Below, piece after piece: positions 43,262-51,743 of a stretch of 64,000 nucleotides of DNA. This DNA is from Sapientia aquatica (GTDB lineage Bacteria; Pseudomonadota; Gammaproteobacteria; Burkholderiales; Burkholderiaceae_D). Made by a program: the position numbers and the translations under genes. Within the stretch, counting starts at the first letter, position 1. Every line of letters starts with the position of its first letter. Below the pieces are notes generated by a model. It did not search any database. It was not told where the DNA came from and saw only the letters and a list, made by a program, of their open reading frames with translations. The DNA lies in NCBI RefSeq assembly GCF_004358105.1, contig NZ_SMYL01000005.1:62001-126000 (forward strand), given 5' to 3'.

Positions 43262-44365
43262 ATGCCAAGACCAATAGCCGCCCACATTCATTTATCCGCC
43301 TTAACTCACAACTACAACGTCGCACGTCAACATGCTGGCTCCGCCAAAGTCTGGGCAGTCGTCAAAGCTAACGCGTATGGACATGGCTTACACAACGCCG
43401 TGCAAGCATTTGCCCATGCAGACGGACTAGCTTTAGTGGAAGTCGATAACGCGATCAAATTACGCGAACTGGGTTGGACTAAACCGATACTATTATTGGA
43501 GGGTTTTTTTCACGGCGACGATTTGCACACCGTGCAGCAGCATCAGTTCGACATTGCTGTGCATTGCAACGAGCAAATTGAACACCTAGAACAAGCTAAG
43601 TTGTCGGTGGATGGCGAATCTAGCATTATTAAAGTGCATCTAAAAATCAACGGCGGTATGAATCGCTTGGGATTTAAACCCGAAGCGGTAGCTGCGGCTT
43701 ACCAGCGACTCAGCGCAATTGCTGCGGTAAAAGTGGTTGATTTAACTATGCATTTCGCCAATGCTGATGACGAGCACAATGCGCGCTTGCCCATGGCCGA
43801 ACAAATGCGTCGTTTTGAATTAGCGAAAGCGTCGTTAGGTGAGATTAAGTTGGAAGCTAGCGTGTCCAATTCTGCGGCGAATTTGCTCAAACACGATTTA
43901 CCCAATAGCTGGGTACGCGCTGGCATCATGATTTATGGCGCATCGCCTCTGCCTGCGAGCGCGGCGGAATTAGATTTATTGCCAGCGATGACGTTGCGCA
44001 GCGAATTGATCGCGATCCAAGAAATTGCAGCGGGCGAGGCGGTCGGTTACGGCAGTCGTTTCGTTGCGCCAAAGCCGATGCGCATTGGCGTGATCGCCTG
44101 CGGTTATGCTGACGGCTACCCGCGCCATGCGGTGGATGGCACGCCGATTTTGGTTAATGGCGTTCGTACCGCTTTGGTCGGTCGCGTGTCGATGGATATG
44201 ATTACCGTGGATGTGACTGCTATTTCCGACGCGAAAGTCGGCTCCGAAGTCATCATGTGGGGGCAGGGCTTGCCGATTGATGAAGTGGCACAATCTTCTG
44301 GAACCATAGGCTACGAATTAATGTGCGCGATTACAGGTCGAGTAAAACTGATTACCGAAGTTTAA
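43262..44365 (+). CDS. alr: Alanine racemase
   Basis: 367 aa PLP enzyme making D-alanine for peptidoglycan. The PLP lysine is in VWAVVKANAYGHGL near residue 35; the C-terminal catalytic tyrosine lies in GYGSRF and substrate-carboxylate region in VGRVSMDMITVDVT. It begins 269 nt from the divergent lplT start and is followed 47 nt later by radA. The alr-radA pair is common in betaproteobacteria. Confidence 0.95.
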   Translation: MPRPIAAHIHLSALTHNYNVARQHAGSAKVWAVVKANAYGHGLHNAVQAFAHADGLALVEVDNAIKLRELGWTKPILLLEGFFHGDDLHTVQQHQFDIAVHCNEQIEHLEQAKLSVDGESSIIKVHLKINGGMNRLGFKPEAVAAAYQRLSAIAAVKVVDLTMHFANADDEHNARLPMAEQMRRFELAKASLGEIKLEASVSNSAANLLKHDLPNSWVRAGIMIYGASPLPASAAELDLLPAMTLRSELIAIQEIAAGEAVGYGSRFVAPKPMRIGVIACGYADGYPRHAVDGTPILVNGVRTALVGRVSMDMITVDVTAISDAKVGSEVIMWGQGLPIDEVAQSSGTIGYELMCAITGRVKLITEV

Positions 44366-44412
44366 TTAATAAATTTACTCCCGTTTTATCAGCACGACTT
44401 CACTAGGATTGA

Positions 44413-45801
44413 ATGACGCAAGTTATGGCAAAAGTTAAAACCAATTACAGTTGCACCGAATGCGGTTACATCGCCAATAAATGGGCCGGACAGTGTTCTT
44501 CCTGTGGACAATGGAATACCTTGGTGGAAAGCGTGGTCGATGTGGGTGGCGGCAATCGTTATTCGCAAACACCGCAAAGCTTGGCGCAAACCGCTCCGGT
44601 TTTACAGTTGTCCGAAATTGACGCCTTAGAAGTGCCGCGGTTTACCACTGGAATTGAAGAGTTTGATCGCGTCTTGGGCGGCGGTTTGGTCGCTGGCGGT
44701 GTGGTGTTAATCGGCGGCGATCCGGGGATAGGTAAATCGACTTTGCTGCTGCAAGCCTTGGCCGCTACGGCAAAAGACAAACGTGTTTTGTACGTTAGCG
44801 GTGAAGAGTCCGGCGCGCAGATTGCATTGCGTTCCAAGCGTTTAGGGGTTGAGACGTCGGAATTAAAACTCCAAGCCGAAATCCAGCTTGAGAAAATCCT
44901 CTCAACGTTAGTACAACACAAGCCGCAAGTCGTGGTGATTGATTCCATCCAAACCATGTATTCTGACGCGCTCAGTTCCGCGCCCGGTTCGGTGGCGCAA
45001 GTGCGTGAATGCGCGGCGCAATTAACTCGTGCGGCTAAGTTATCCGACATCACCATCATCATGGTGGGACATGTAACCAAAGAGGGCGCCTTAGCGGGGC
45101 CGCGCGTGTTGGAGCACATCGTTGATACCGTGCTGTATTTTGAAGGCGATACCCATTCCAGCTTCCGCTTGGTACGCGCGATTAAAAACCGTTTTGGTGC
45201 AGTGAATGAACTGGGCGTGTTTGCCATGACTGAGCGCGGTTTAAAAGGTGTATCTAATCCTTCCGCTCTATTCTTATCACAGCATGACACGCCAGTTCCC
45301 GGCGCTTGCGTGATGGTGACCCAGGAGGGTACTCGTCCGTTGCTGGTTGAAATTCAAGCGCTGGTGGATGCTTCGCACGCACCTAATGCGCGTCGCTTAT
45401 CAGTCGGTTTAGAGCAAAATCGATTGGCGATGTTATTGGCCGTTTTGCATCGCCACGCAGGGATTGCCGCATTCGATCAAGACGTTTTTATCAATGCCGT
45501 TGGTGGCGTCAAGATTGTTGAACCTGCAGCCGATTTGGCGGTGCTCATGGCAATTCATTCGTCGATGCGTAATCGTCCCTTGCCGCGTGGTTTGGTGGTG
45601 TTTGGTGAAGTCGGTTTGGCGGGTGAAATTCGTCCAGCACCGCGTGGACAAGAACGATTAAAAGAAGCGGCTAAGTTGGGTTTTTCGATTGCCTTAATCC
45701 CCAAGGCGAATGCACCGAAACAGCCGATTGAAGGTTTGCAAATTGTTGCGGTTGATCGGATTGATCAAGCGCTGAGTAAATTACGTGAGTTAGACGAATA
45801 A
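44413..45801 (+). CDS. radA: DNA repair protein RadA
   Basis: 462 aa, usual length. An N-terminal zinc finger CTECGYIANKWAGQCSSCGQW, a RecA-like ATPase with Walker A GGDPGIGKSTLL, the RadA-specific KNRFG motif, and a C-terminal Lon-protease-like domain (SVGLEQNRLAMLLAVL, then GEVGLAGEIRPAPRGQERLKEA). RadA is a helicase that promotes branch migration in recombination. AGGA lies close before ATG 44413; ATG 44425 (MAKVKTNY) is an alternative start. Confidence 0.95.
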   Translation: MTQVMAKVKTNYSCTECGYIANKWAGQCSSCGQWNTLVESVVDVGGGNRYSQTPQSLAQTAPVLQLSEIDALEVPRFTTGIEEFDRVLGGGLVAGGVVLIGGDPGIGKSTLLLQALAATAKDKRVLYVSGEESGAQIALRSKRLGVETSELKLQAEIQLEKILSTLVQHKPQVVVIDSIQTMYSDALSSAPGSVAQVRECAAQLTRAAKLSDITIIMVGHVTKEGALAGPRVLEHIVDTVLYFEGDTHSSFRLVRAIKNRFGAVNELGVFAMTERGLKGVSNPSALFLSQHDTPVPGACVMVTQEGTRPLLVEIQALVDASHAPNARRLSVGLEQNRLAMLLAVLHRHAGIAAFDQDVFINAVGGVKIVEPAADLAVLMAIHSSMRNRPLPRGLVVFGEVGLAGEIRPAPRGQERLKEAAKLGFSIALIPKANAPKQPIEGLQIVAVDRIDQALSKLRELDE

Positions 45802-45818
45802 AATATTAAGGATTAGAA

Positions 45819-46586
45819 ATGCCATTTTTAGGTTTAGGTCTGCATATTTTTGTGGCGATATTTTTTGCGATTCACGCGATCCGTTCGGGGCGCGAATTGT
45901 ATTGGTTATTGATTTTATTTATGTTCCCCTTGCTCGGTAGCGTGGTGTATTTCTTTGCGATTTTTTTGCCAGAAATCCGCAGCAACGGCCACGTACAACA
46001 AGGCTTGCGCAAAGTCACCAATGCCGCCGTCAATAGCATCGATCCAGGTCGTGAGTTGCGCGAAGCGAAAGCAGCATTTGACTTTACCCCGACCGCGCAA
46101 AACCAATGGCGTTATGCCGACGCTTTATTGGCAGCCGATCAAGTTGCCGAAGCGGTGCAGCAGTTTGAGCAATGCTTGCAAGGCCCGTTTGCCAACGATT
46201 TAGAAATTCAATTTGCCGCTGCTAATGCACAGTTTCGCTTCCAGCAGTTTGATAAAGCATTGAATTTATTGCTGGCCATACGCTCACAAAGTACAACATT
46301 CCGCGCTGAGGCTGTGACGTTATTGTTAGCTCGCAGCTTTGCAGCGCAAGGTAAAAATGGTGAAGCCAAAGTGGAATTTGAAGACGCGGTAGTGCGCTTT
46401 GGTAGTGTCTCAGCCAAAGCCGAATATGCCATTTGGGCGGCGCAGCAAGGCGATTTGACGACAGCTCAGAAGTTGCGCGCCGAATTGGATGAACTGAAAA
46501 AACATTGGAATAAAAATTCGCGCGCGCAGTATTTGCCGCTATTGTCCAAATTGGACGAAGTGTTGCAAGTTCAGAAAGCTAATTAA
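45819..46586 (+). CDS. Membrane-anchored TPR protein
   Basis: 255 aa. Two N-terminal hydrophobic segments (GLGLHIFVAIFFAIHAI and LYWLLILFMFPLLGSVVYFF) resemble the phospholipase D-nuclease N-terminal (PLDc_N) membrane module. Residues about 90-250 are tetratricopeptide-like helices facing the cytosol (RYADALLAADQVAEAVQQFEQ, LLLARSFAAQGKNGEAKVEFE). AAGGATTAG precedes the ATG. It follows radA by 17 nt, so is probably cotranscribed. Function unknown; scaffolding is likely. Confidence 0.8.
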   Translation: MPFLGLGLHIFVAIFFAIHAIRSGRELYWLLILFMFPLLGSVVYFFAIFLPEIRSNGHVQQGLRKVTNAAVNSIDPGRELREAKAAFDFTPTAQNQWRYADALLAADQVAEAVQQFEQCLQGPFANDLEIQFAAANAQFRFQQFDKALNLLLAIRSQSTTFRAEAVTLLLARSFAAQGKNGEAKVEFEDAVVRFGSVSAKAEYAIWAAQQGDLTTAQKLRAELDELKKHWNKNSRAQYLPLLSKLDEVLQVQKAN

Positions 46587-46705
46587 TTGCAGCAATTCAC
46601 GCTTTGGTAAAAATCGATCGATACTCTCAATTTAGACATAGCCAGCACGCGCAGTAATCGGCTAGGATAGTTGTTCCAAGGTAATATTAATCAAGGAAAT
46701 CTAAC

Positions 46706-47266
46706 ATGAGCAAACTCGCCGACGCCGAAAATTCGATCTTGGTCGTAATCGATTTCCAAGAAAAGCTCATGCCTGCGATCGATCAGGGCGAACGAGTGGC
46801 ACAGCGGGCGTCGATTTTGGCGCAAGTCGCCCAAATGTTAGAAATCCCCATCGTGGCTACCGAGCAGCAACCGCAGCGGCTTGGCAGCAGTTTGCCCAAC
46901 TTGGCAGCCTTGTTTTCCACCACGATTGCGAAAAGTAGTTTTAACGCTTGCGACGAGGCGGATTTTTTATCCACTCTAGATCTACTGCGCGAAAAATCTT
47001 GGCGCCAAGACTTGTGTATTGTCGGCTGCGAAGCTCATGTGTGCGTCTTGCAGACAGTGTTAGGGCTATTGGAGCGCGGCTGGAAAGTGAAGCTAGTTGC
47101 CGACGCGGTTGGTTCTCGCCTCGATTCCAATAAAAATTTGGCACTGCAACGCGCAGCGGCCAATGGAGCGGAAATCGTCAGCTCCGAAATGATGATTTTC
47201 GAATGGCTGCGCGACGCCGATCATCCTAATTTCCGCGATATTCTCAAGTTGATCAAACCGCTGTAA
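46706..47266 (+). CDS. Isochorismatase-like cysteine hydrolase
   Basis: 186 aa. The catalytic triad is in place: Asp in VVIDFQEKL, Lys in IAKSSFNA and Cys in VGCEAHVCVLQT, with a conserved cis-peptide context. Close in type to the YcaC group of this superfamily. The substrate is not known; family members hydrolyse amides or isochorismate. CAAGGAAA precedes the ATG by 7 nt. A stand-alone gene before the B12 riboswitch. Confidence 0.88.
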   Translation: MSKLADAENSILVVIDFQEKLMPAIDQGERVAQRASILAQVAQMLEIPIVATEQQPQRLGSSLPNLAALFSTTIAKSSFNACDEADFLSTLDLLREKSWRQDLCIVGCEAHVCVLQTVLGLLERGWKVKLVADAVGSRLDSNKNLALQRAAANGAEIVSSEMMIFEWLRDADHPNFRDILKLIKPL

Positions 47267-47379
47267 GGGCGATTGGTTAATCATCAATGCTATCTTTGTT
47301 AATCTCCTTGTAAGTTTTTCAACCGCTGCTATTGTCCAAGTAGCGCTTGACGCAGGCCCGTGAAATATCCCGACTTAGC

Positions 47380-47408
47380 TTGCTGTTAGGCATGACACGC
47401 ATTAGAAT
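47380..47408 (+). promoter_or_regulatory. Promoter of the B12 riboswitch transcript
   Basis: TTGCTG (47380-47385), 17-nt spacer, TAGAAT (47403-47408): three to four matches in each hexamer and optimal spacing. The predicted start near 47415 coincides with the 5' edge of the riboswitch aptamer, which supports it. Confidence 0.55.
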
Positions 47409-47415
47409 GGCGCAG

Positions 47416-47652
47416 TTTTGGTGCTCACCGGCATGATCATGTCGGTAGTTAAACGGGAAACATCCGTAGTCGTAGTGAGATTGATCACGTCAATTTCAGC
47501 TCAAAAATCGACATACGCACGTGTGCTGCCCCCGCAACGGTAACAAATGTCGCCACAGTTTTCGGCGACCAGCTTTCTCTCTAAACCACTGTGTCGAAGC
47601 ATGACATGGGAAGGTAAGAAAGTGACATTTGTGAGCCCGGATACCGGCCAAA
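47416..47652 (+). ncRNA. Cobalamin riboswitch
   Basis: The aptamer contains the B12 box GCCCCCGCAACGGTA (47526-47540), the CCACTGTG element near 47586, GGGAAGGTAAG near 47609, and the closing GAGCCCGGATACCGGCC ending at 47650, which can pair with the 5' TTTTGGTGCTCACCGG arm beginning near 47416. All core elements are in order and spacing is normal. It should repress the downstream btu/cob operon when adenosylcobalamin is abundant. Confidence 0.95.
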
Positions 47653-47658
47653 ATAGGT

Positions 47659-47698
47659 GATGCGCTGCGATTGGTTCGAGAACCAATCGCAGCGCATC
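47659..47698 (+). promoter_or_regulatory. Perfect 18-bp hairpin between riboswitch and btuB
   Basis: GATGCGCTGCGATTGGTT (47659-47676), CGAG loop, AACCAATCGCAGCGCATC (47681-47698). It starts 7 nt after the aptamer, so it is probably part of the expression platform. It lacks a T-run; it could stop or pause RNA polymerase or block ribosome entry. It also covers the upstream in-frame GTG/ATG pair at 47657-47662. Confidence 0.6.
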
Positions 47699-47749
47699 GT
47701 TCAACCCAGCTTACGGGACGTTGGCTGGTTGCCCTTTACTTGGTTCTCT

Positions 47750-49762
47750 ATGACTTTCTCTTTTTTATCCCGCAGTGCAGCGAATGGCTTCGCCTTTCCG
47801 CTCGCTAAGCCACGTTCGTTGGTATTGGCTCTGGTTTGTGTATTTTCTGGTTTTTCAGGCGGCGCGCGCGCTGATTCGGATGTGGGTTCGGCGTTAAGTC
47901 CGGACGATTTTGATCCGGTTGTTATTACTGGATCGCGTTTTGCCAGTGCTGCTGAGTTAGCGCCGATTGGTGCAACTGTTATTAGTGCATCCGAAATTCG
48001 GAATGCCGGAATTGACAACGTGAACGAAGCAGTCCGCAAACTTGCTGGCGTTTATGGTCGCCAGAGTTTGTACGGAACCGATGATTTCGATCTCGATATG
48101 AATGGTTTTGGATCAGCTAGCGCCAATAATTTAGTTGTCTTTGTCGATGGCGTGCGTATCTCGGAAAATGAACAGTCTGTCGCGCTGCTGTCCACTATCC
48201 CAATTGAGTCGGTAGCGCGGGTTGAAATTATTCGCAGCGGAAGCAGCGTTTTATATGGCGACGGTGCGACCGGTGGTGTCATTCAAGTTATTACTAAACA
48301 GTTGGGTGCAAGTCCATTTAATGGCTCGGTTTTCACTGAGGCTGGTCAGTTCAATAGTCGCGTCGGACGCGCAATGTTGGCTAAAGGCGGAGATGGGTTT
48401 AATGCCATCCTTAATGTGAGCGAGTCCAAAACGGATAACTACCGCGTTAATAATGGCGTAACACAGAAAAATGCCAGCCTTGCTTTGACTTGGTATTCGA
48501 CCACTGGAAGAGCTGGACTGCGCGCCGATTTCGCGCGCACTGACTCTGGTTTAGCTGGCTCTCTGAGTTTGGCGCAGTTTGAGCAAGATCCGCATCAGGC
48601 CTCAACACCGACCAACAGCTCCTCCCGCTCCAATGACCGTTACACAGCTTTCATCGAGCAAACCTTTGGTACGTGGCAGGTTGCTGGAGAACTTTCTACC
48701 CGCGAGAAGGATACCAATTCGGCTTATTACGGTAATTCCCGTTATTCTGGCCGACAAACTCAATTCACACCGCGTTTGCGCAACTTGGCGGAAAGCGACA
48801 ATATTTCTAACGAATTCGTTGCAGGTTTGGATCTTATTAACTGGAATCGTCAAACCAATAGTATTTATTCCTTAGGTTACGCCACTCAAAGATCGCGCGC
48901 TGTGTATGTGCGCGATGAAATCAGGGTTGATCAATTGCGGGTAGCCGCTGGTTTGCGCCGCGAGATATTCGATAAGAGTTCATCCGATCCATTAAACAGC
49001 GATAACTATTCCATCGCTCAAGCAGTGAACGCTTGGGAGTTACAGACTAGTTACGCTTTTACTCCGGTCGTTAATGTGTTTGCCAAGGCTGGCCAGAGCT
49101 ACCGCGTTGCTAACGTGGATGACAATAGTTTGACTCCGATAGCCGACACAGCTTTGCTGCCACAGTTGTCGCATGATTTGGAGATTGGCACAACCGTTGG
49201 CGATGCATCGCGCAAAGTGACAGCACGTTTTTTTCAACACGATTTGACGAATGAAATTTATTACAATCCAGTGCTTATCGTAGCTGGCTCTCAATTTCCC
49301 GGCGCTAATGTCAATCTTGATCCGACTCGTCGCCGTGGCTTTGCGGTTGAGGGAAAAATGCAGTTATCCCAGCAGTTGCGTGTAACGGCTCAAGCCCAGC
49401 ATGTTAATGCCGTGTTCACTAGCGGCGTATATCAGGGCAATGAAATGATATTGGTTCCTAAAAATACAGTTTCGGCCTATTTAAATTGGGTACCCGGCGA
49501 TGGGCAAACGGCCTACCTCGGTACTCAGTGGATCGATAGCCAACGTTATGGAGGCGATTTTTTAAATACCTGCTCTGCGTTGATTCCTTCGCACGCGACT
49601 TTGGATGCGCGCTATTCCAAAACTTTCGGCGCGTGGGAAGCCTCAGTAGGTGGAACAAATTTAGCCAATAAACAGTATTTCACTAACGCGTATGCTTGTC
49701 TTGGTGCGGTATATCCAGATAACGGGCGCCAGTTAAAAGCTTCACTGCGGTATAGCTTTTAA
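47750..49762 (+). CDS. btuB: TonB-dependent vitamin B12 receptor BtuB
   Basis: About 670 aa outer-membrane receptor importing corrinoids. Start at ATG 47750 gives a signal peptide (LVLALVCVFSGFSGGARA, cleavage before DSDVG); the longer frame from 47657 reads through the riboswitch hairpin and would mask the signal. TonB box region DFDPVVITGSRF; plug domain with VNEAVRKLAGVYGRQSLYG and GFGSASANNLVVFVDGVRI; a 22-strand barrel ends in LKASLRYSF with terminal Phe. Lies directly under a cobalamin riboswitch, so B12 is the likely substrate. Confidence 0.9.
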   Translation: MTFSFLSRSAANGFAFPLAKPRSLVLALVCVFSGFSGGARADSDVGSALSPDDFDPVVITGSRFASAAELAPIGATVISASEIRNAGIDNVNEAVRKLAGVYGRQSLYGTDDFDLDMNGFGSASANNLVVFVDGVRISENEQSVALLSTIPIESVARVEIIRSGSSVLYGDGATGGVIQVITKQLGASPFNGSVFTEAGQFNSRVGRAMLAKGGDGFNAILNVSESKTDNYRVNNGVTQKNASLALTWYSTTGRAGLRADFARTDSGLAGSLSLAQFEQDPHQASTPTNSSSRSNDRYTAFIEQTFGTWQVAGELSTREKDTNSAYYGNSRYSGRQTQFTPRLRNLAESDNISNEFVAGLDLINWNRQTNSIYSLGYATQRSRAVYVRDEIRVDQLRVAAGLRREIFDKSSSDPLNSDNYSIAQAVNAWELQTSYAFTPVVNVFAKAGQSYRVANVDDNSLTPIADTALLPQLSHDLEIGTTVGDASRKVTARFFQHDLTNEIYYNPVLIVAGSQFPGANVNLDPTRRRGFAVEGKMQLSQQLRVTAQAQHVNAVFTSGVYQGNEMILVPKNTVSAYLNWVPGDGQTAYLGTQWIDSQRYGGDFLNTCSALIPSHATLDARYSKTFGAWEASVGGTNLANKQYFTNAYACLGAVYPDNGRQLKASLRYSF

Positions 49763-49779
49763 TTAGTTTGTTTAATCAT

Positions 49780-49813
49780 CGGCCTGACTTGGTTGTGAAT
49801 ATTTGTCAGGCCG
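49780..49813 (+). repeat. Hairpin between btuB and btuC
   Basis: CGGCCTGAC (49780-49788)/GTCAGGCCG (49805-49813), loop 16 nt, 17 nt after btuB. It is followed by a short ATTTT, so it may partly terminate or stabilise btuB mRNA, allowing the receptor to be made in excess over the transporter. Confidence 0.5.
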
Positions 49814-49861
49814 TATGAATTTTAACGATATATTTTTTATTGATTTTTTCGTCAGGCATCC

Positions 49862-50896
49862 GTGATCTTCACCCACCAATATTCTGCGCGCCGCACCTAC
49901 GCAATTTTAGCGATCCTAGGATTGCTCGCCTTGCTATGCATCGCGTTAGCGTGTTGTTTGGGTTCGGTGTCGTTGTCATTGGCTGAGTTGTTGACCGCGT
50001 CAGCAGAATTGATTCGTGGTGAGCCGAGTAGCATGAGCGCTACGTTGCTTGAGCTGCGTTTACATCGTGCGCTCGCGGGATTTGTTACTGGTGGCACCTT
50101 GGCTTTGGCCGGCGTATTAATGCAAGCATTGTTGCGCAATCCTTTGGCTGAGCCGTATGTGTTGGGCGTGTCAGGCGGCGCGGCAGTGGGCGCTTTGTTG
50201 GCAATGTTGCTTTGTAGCGTTGCTTGGATTATCGATGTGGCGGCCTTTGCTGGTGCTGCTTTGGTAGCGAGCCTGTTATTTATGCTGGCTTACAACGATT
50301 TCAAAGGAAGCGGAAGTTCGCAAGGCACGGTCACGACGTTGCTATTAACTGGCGTCATTGTTGGTTCTGGTTGCATGGCGATTATTTCCTTGATTCTTTC
50401 GATCTCACCCGATGGTCAATTGCGTAGCATGGTGTTTTGGCTGATTGGTGATTTATCGGGTGCTGAATTGCGTTACGTGCCTTGGGTGATTATGTTGGCT
50501 GTTTTAGCTTATTGCATCAAGTTGGCACGGGTGATTAATGTGGCGGCGTTGTATTCGGATGGTGCTAGTACTTTGGGGATTTCGGTCGGACGGCTGAGAA
50601 AGATTTTGTTCTTTTGTGCGGCGCTGTTGACAGCCAGTGCGGTCAGTAATGCCGGTAGCATCGGTTTTGTCGGCTTGGTGATGCCACATGCTTGTCGCTT
50701 TGCTTGGGGGCCTGATCACCGTTTATTGATTCCCGCATCCTGTATTGCAGGTGGCAGTTTTGTCGTGCTGGCCGATGCCTTAGCGCGCACGATTGCCGCG
50801 CCCCAGCAATTGCCCGTGGGTGTCATTACGGCCTTGATCGGTGTGCCGTTATTTCTCGTTCAGTTGCACCAACAACGTCGGCATTATTTGCCTTAA
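49862..50896 (+). CDS. btuC: Vitamin B12 ABC transporter permease BtuC
   Basis: 344 aa FecCD-family permease with about ten membrane helices. RLHRALAGFVTGGTLALAGVLMQALLRNPLAEPYVLGVSGGAAVGA and the coupling segment ASTLGISVGRLRKILFF are typical. GTG start at 49862 after AGG. Works with BtuD and BtuF encoded downstream. Other siderophore permeases share the family; the neighbours make B12 the likely cargo. Confidence 0.9.
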   Translation: MIFTHQYSARRTYAILAILGLLALLCIALACCLGSVSLSLAELLTASAELIRGEPSSMSATLLELRLHRALAGFVTGGTLALAGVLMQALLRNPLAEPYVLGVSGGAAVGALLAMLLCSVAWIIDVAAFAGAALVASLLFMLAYNDFKGSGSSQGTVTTLLLTGVIVGSGCMAIISLILSISPDGQLRSMVFWLIGDLSGAELRYVPWVIMLAVLAYCIKLARVINVAALYSDGASTLGISVGRLRKILFFCAALLTASAVSNAGSIGFVGLVMPHACRFAWGPDHRLLIPASCIAGGSFVVLADALARTIAAPQQLPVGVITALIGVPLFLVQLHQQRRHYLP

Positions 50897-50919
50897 TCAC
50901 TGGATTGATCTGACTCTCT

Positions 50920-51702
50920 ATGCAATTACAAGTCACCAATTTATCGCTCGCCATCGGCTCCAAGCCGCTAATCCGTCATCTGGATTGGCGAGTAAATCCG
51001 GGCGAATGTTGGTGCATTATTGGCCGCAATGGCGCGGGTAAAACGACTTTGCTGCGCAGCTTGGCGGGCTTAAACGAATTGCCGCGTGATGCCGGCGACA
51101 TTGCGATTAATTGCCAGCGTTTGCGTAACTGGTCGTTGTTGGAGTTAGCCAAAGTCCGTTCCTATCTTGCCCAAGGTCGTAACGATGTCTTTGCCTACCC
51201 AGCGATCGAAACCGTGATGGCCGCGCGCCATCCGTATAACGATGGCAATTACTGGGAGTCGAGCGAAGATGTCGCTATGGCCCAAGCTGCGCTGGCCGAA
51301 TTAGATGTGGCCGACTTAGCGCATCGCGATGTACGCAGTTTGTCAGGCGGAGAGCGCCAGCGGGTGGCAATTGCGGCCTTGTTAGCGCAAGACGCGGAGT
51401 TGATGTTGTTGGATGAGCCGACCAATTCCTTAGATTTAGCGCATCAAGTCAGTGTGATGCAATTATTTTCAGAACGCTGTACGAAGCAAAAAAAATCTGT
51501 CTTGGTCGTCAGCCACGATCTGAATTTGGCCTATGGCATGGCCACTCATGCGTTGTTGATGATGGACGATGGACAATGGATAACCGGTCAAGTCGCTGAG
51601 GTAATGAACGCAGCTAATTTGAGCCGATGTTTGGGTTATCCGATAGAGCAGATTCAACATGGTGACCGAACATTGTTTTTGCCCTTGCAGTCGATTTCGT
51701 AA
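50920..51702 (+). CDS. btuD: Vitamin B12 ABC transporter ATP-binding protein BtuD
   Basis: 260 aa ABC ATPase. Walker A IIGRNGAGKTTLLRSLAGL, signature LSGGERQRVAIAALL, Walker B ELMLLDEPTNSLDL and switch histidine in VVSHDLNLAYGMA. It energises BtuC-BtuF import. Begins 23 nt after btuC. Confidence 0.92.
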   Translation: MQLQVTNLSLAIGSKPLIRHLDWRVNPGECWCIIGRNGAGKTTLLRSLAGLNELPRDAGDIAINCQRLRNWSLLELAKVRSYLAQGRNDVFAYPAIETVMAARHPYNDGNYWESSEDVAMAQAALAELDVADLAHRDVRSLSGGERQRVAIAALLAQDAELMLLDEPTNSLDLAHQVSVMQLFSERCTKQKKSVLVVSHDLNLAYGMATHALLMMDDGQWITGQVAEVMNAANLSRCLGYPIEQIQHGDRTLFLPLQSIS

Positions 51703-51743
51703 ATTGCTCTTTCGAACTTCTAATTTCTTTCTTCTAAAATTCT

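Noticed and set aside
44559-45290. Long antisense reading frame (243 codons) on the minus strand inside radA
   Set aside because: It lies wholly within radA, which has every expected motif; the antisense translation is low in hydrophobic-core pattern and has no ribosome site.
47671-47698. TGGTTCGAGAACCAATC resembling the T-arm of a tRNA
   Set aside because: It is the tip of a perfect 18-bp hairpin; no acceptor, D or anticodon arms surround it.
47657-47749. N-terminal extension of BtuB from GTG 47657 or ATG 47660
   Set aside because: It would translate through the riboswitch-adjacent hairpin and place 31 polar/aromatic residues before a normal signal peptide; the shorter start at 47750 is more credible though its ribosome site is weak.
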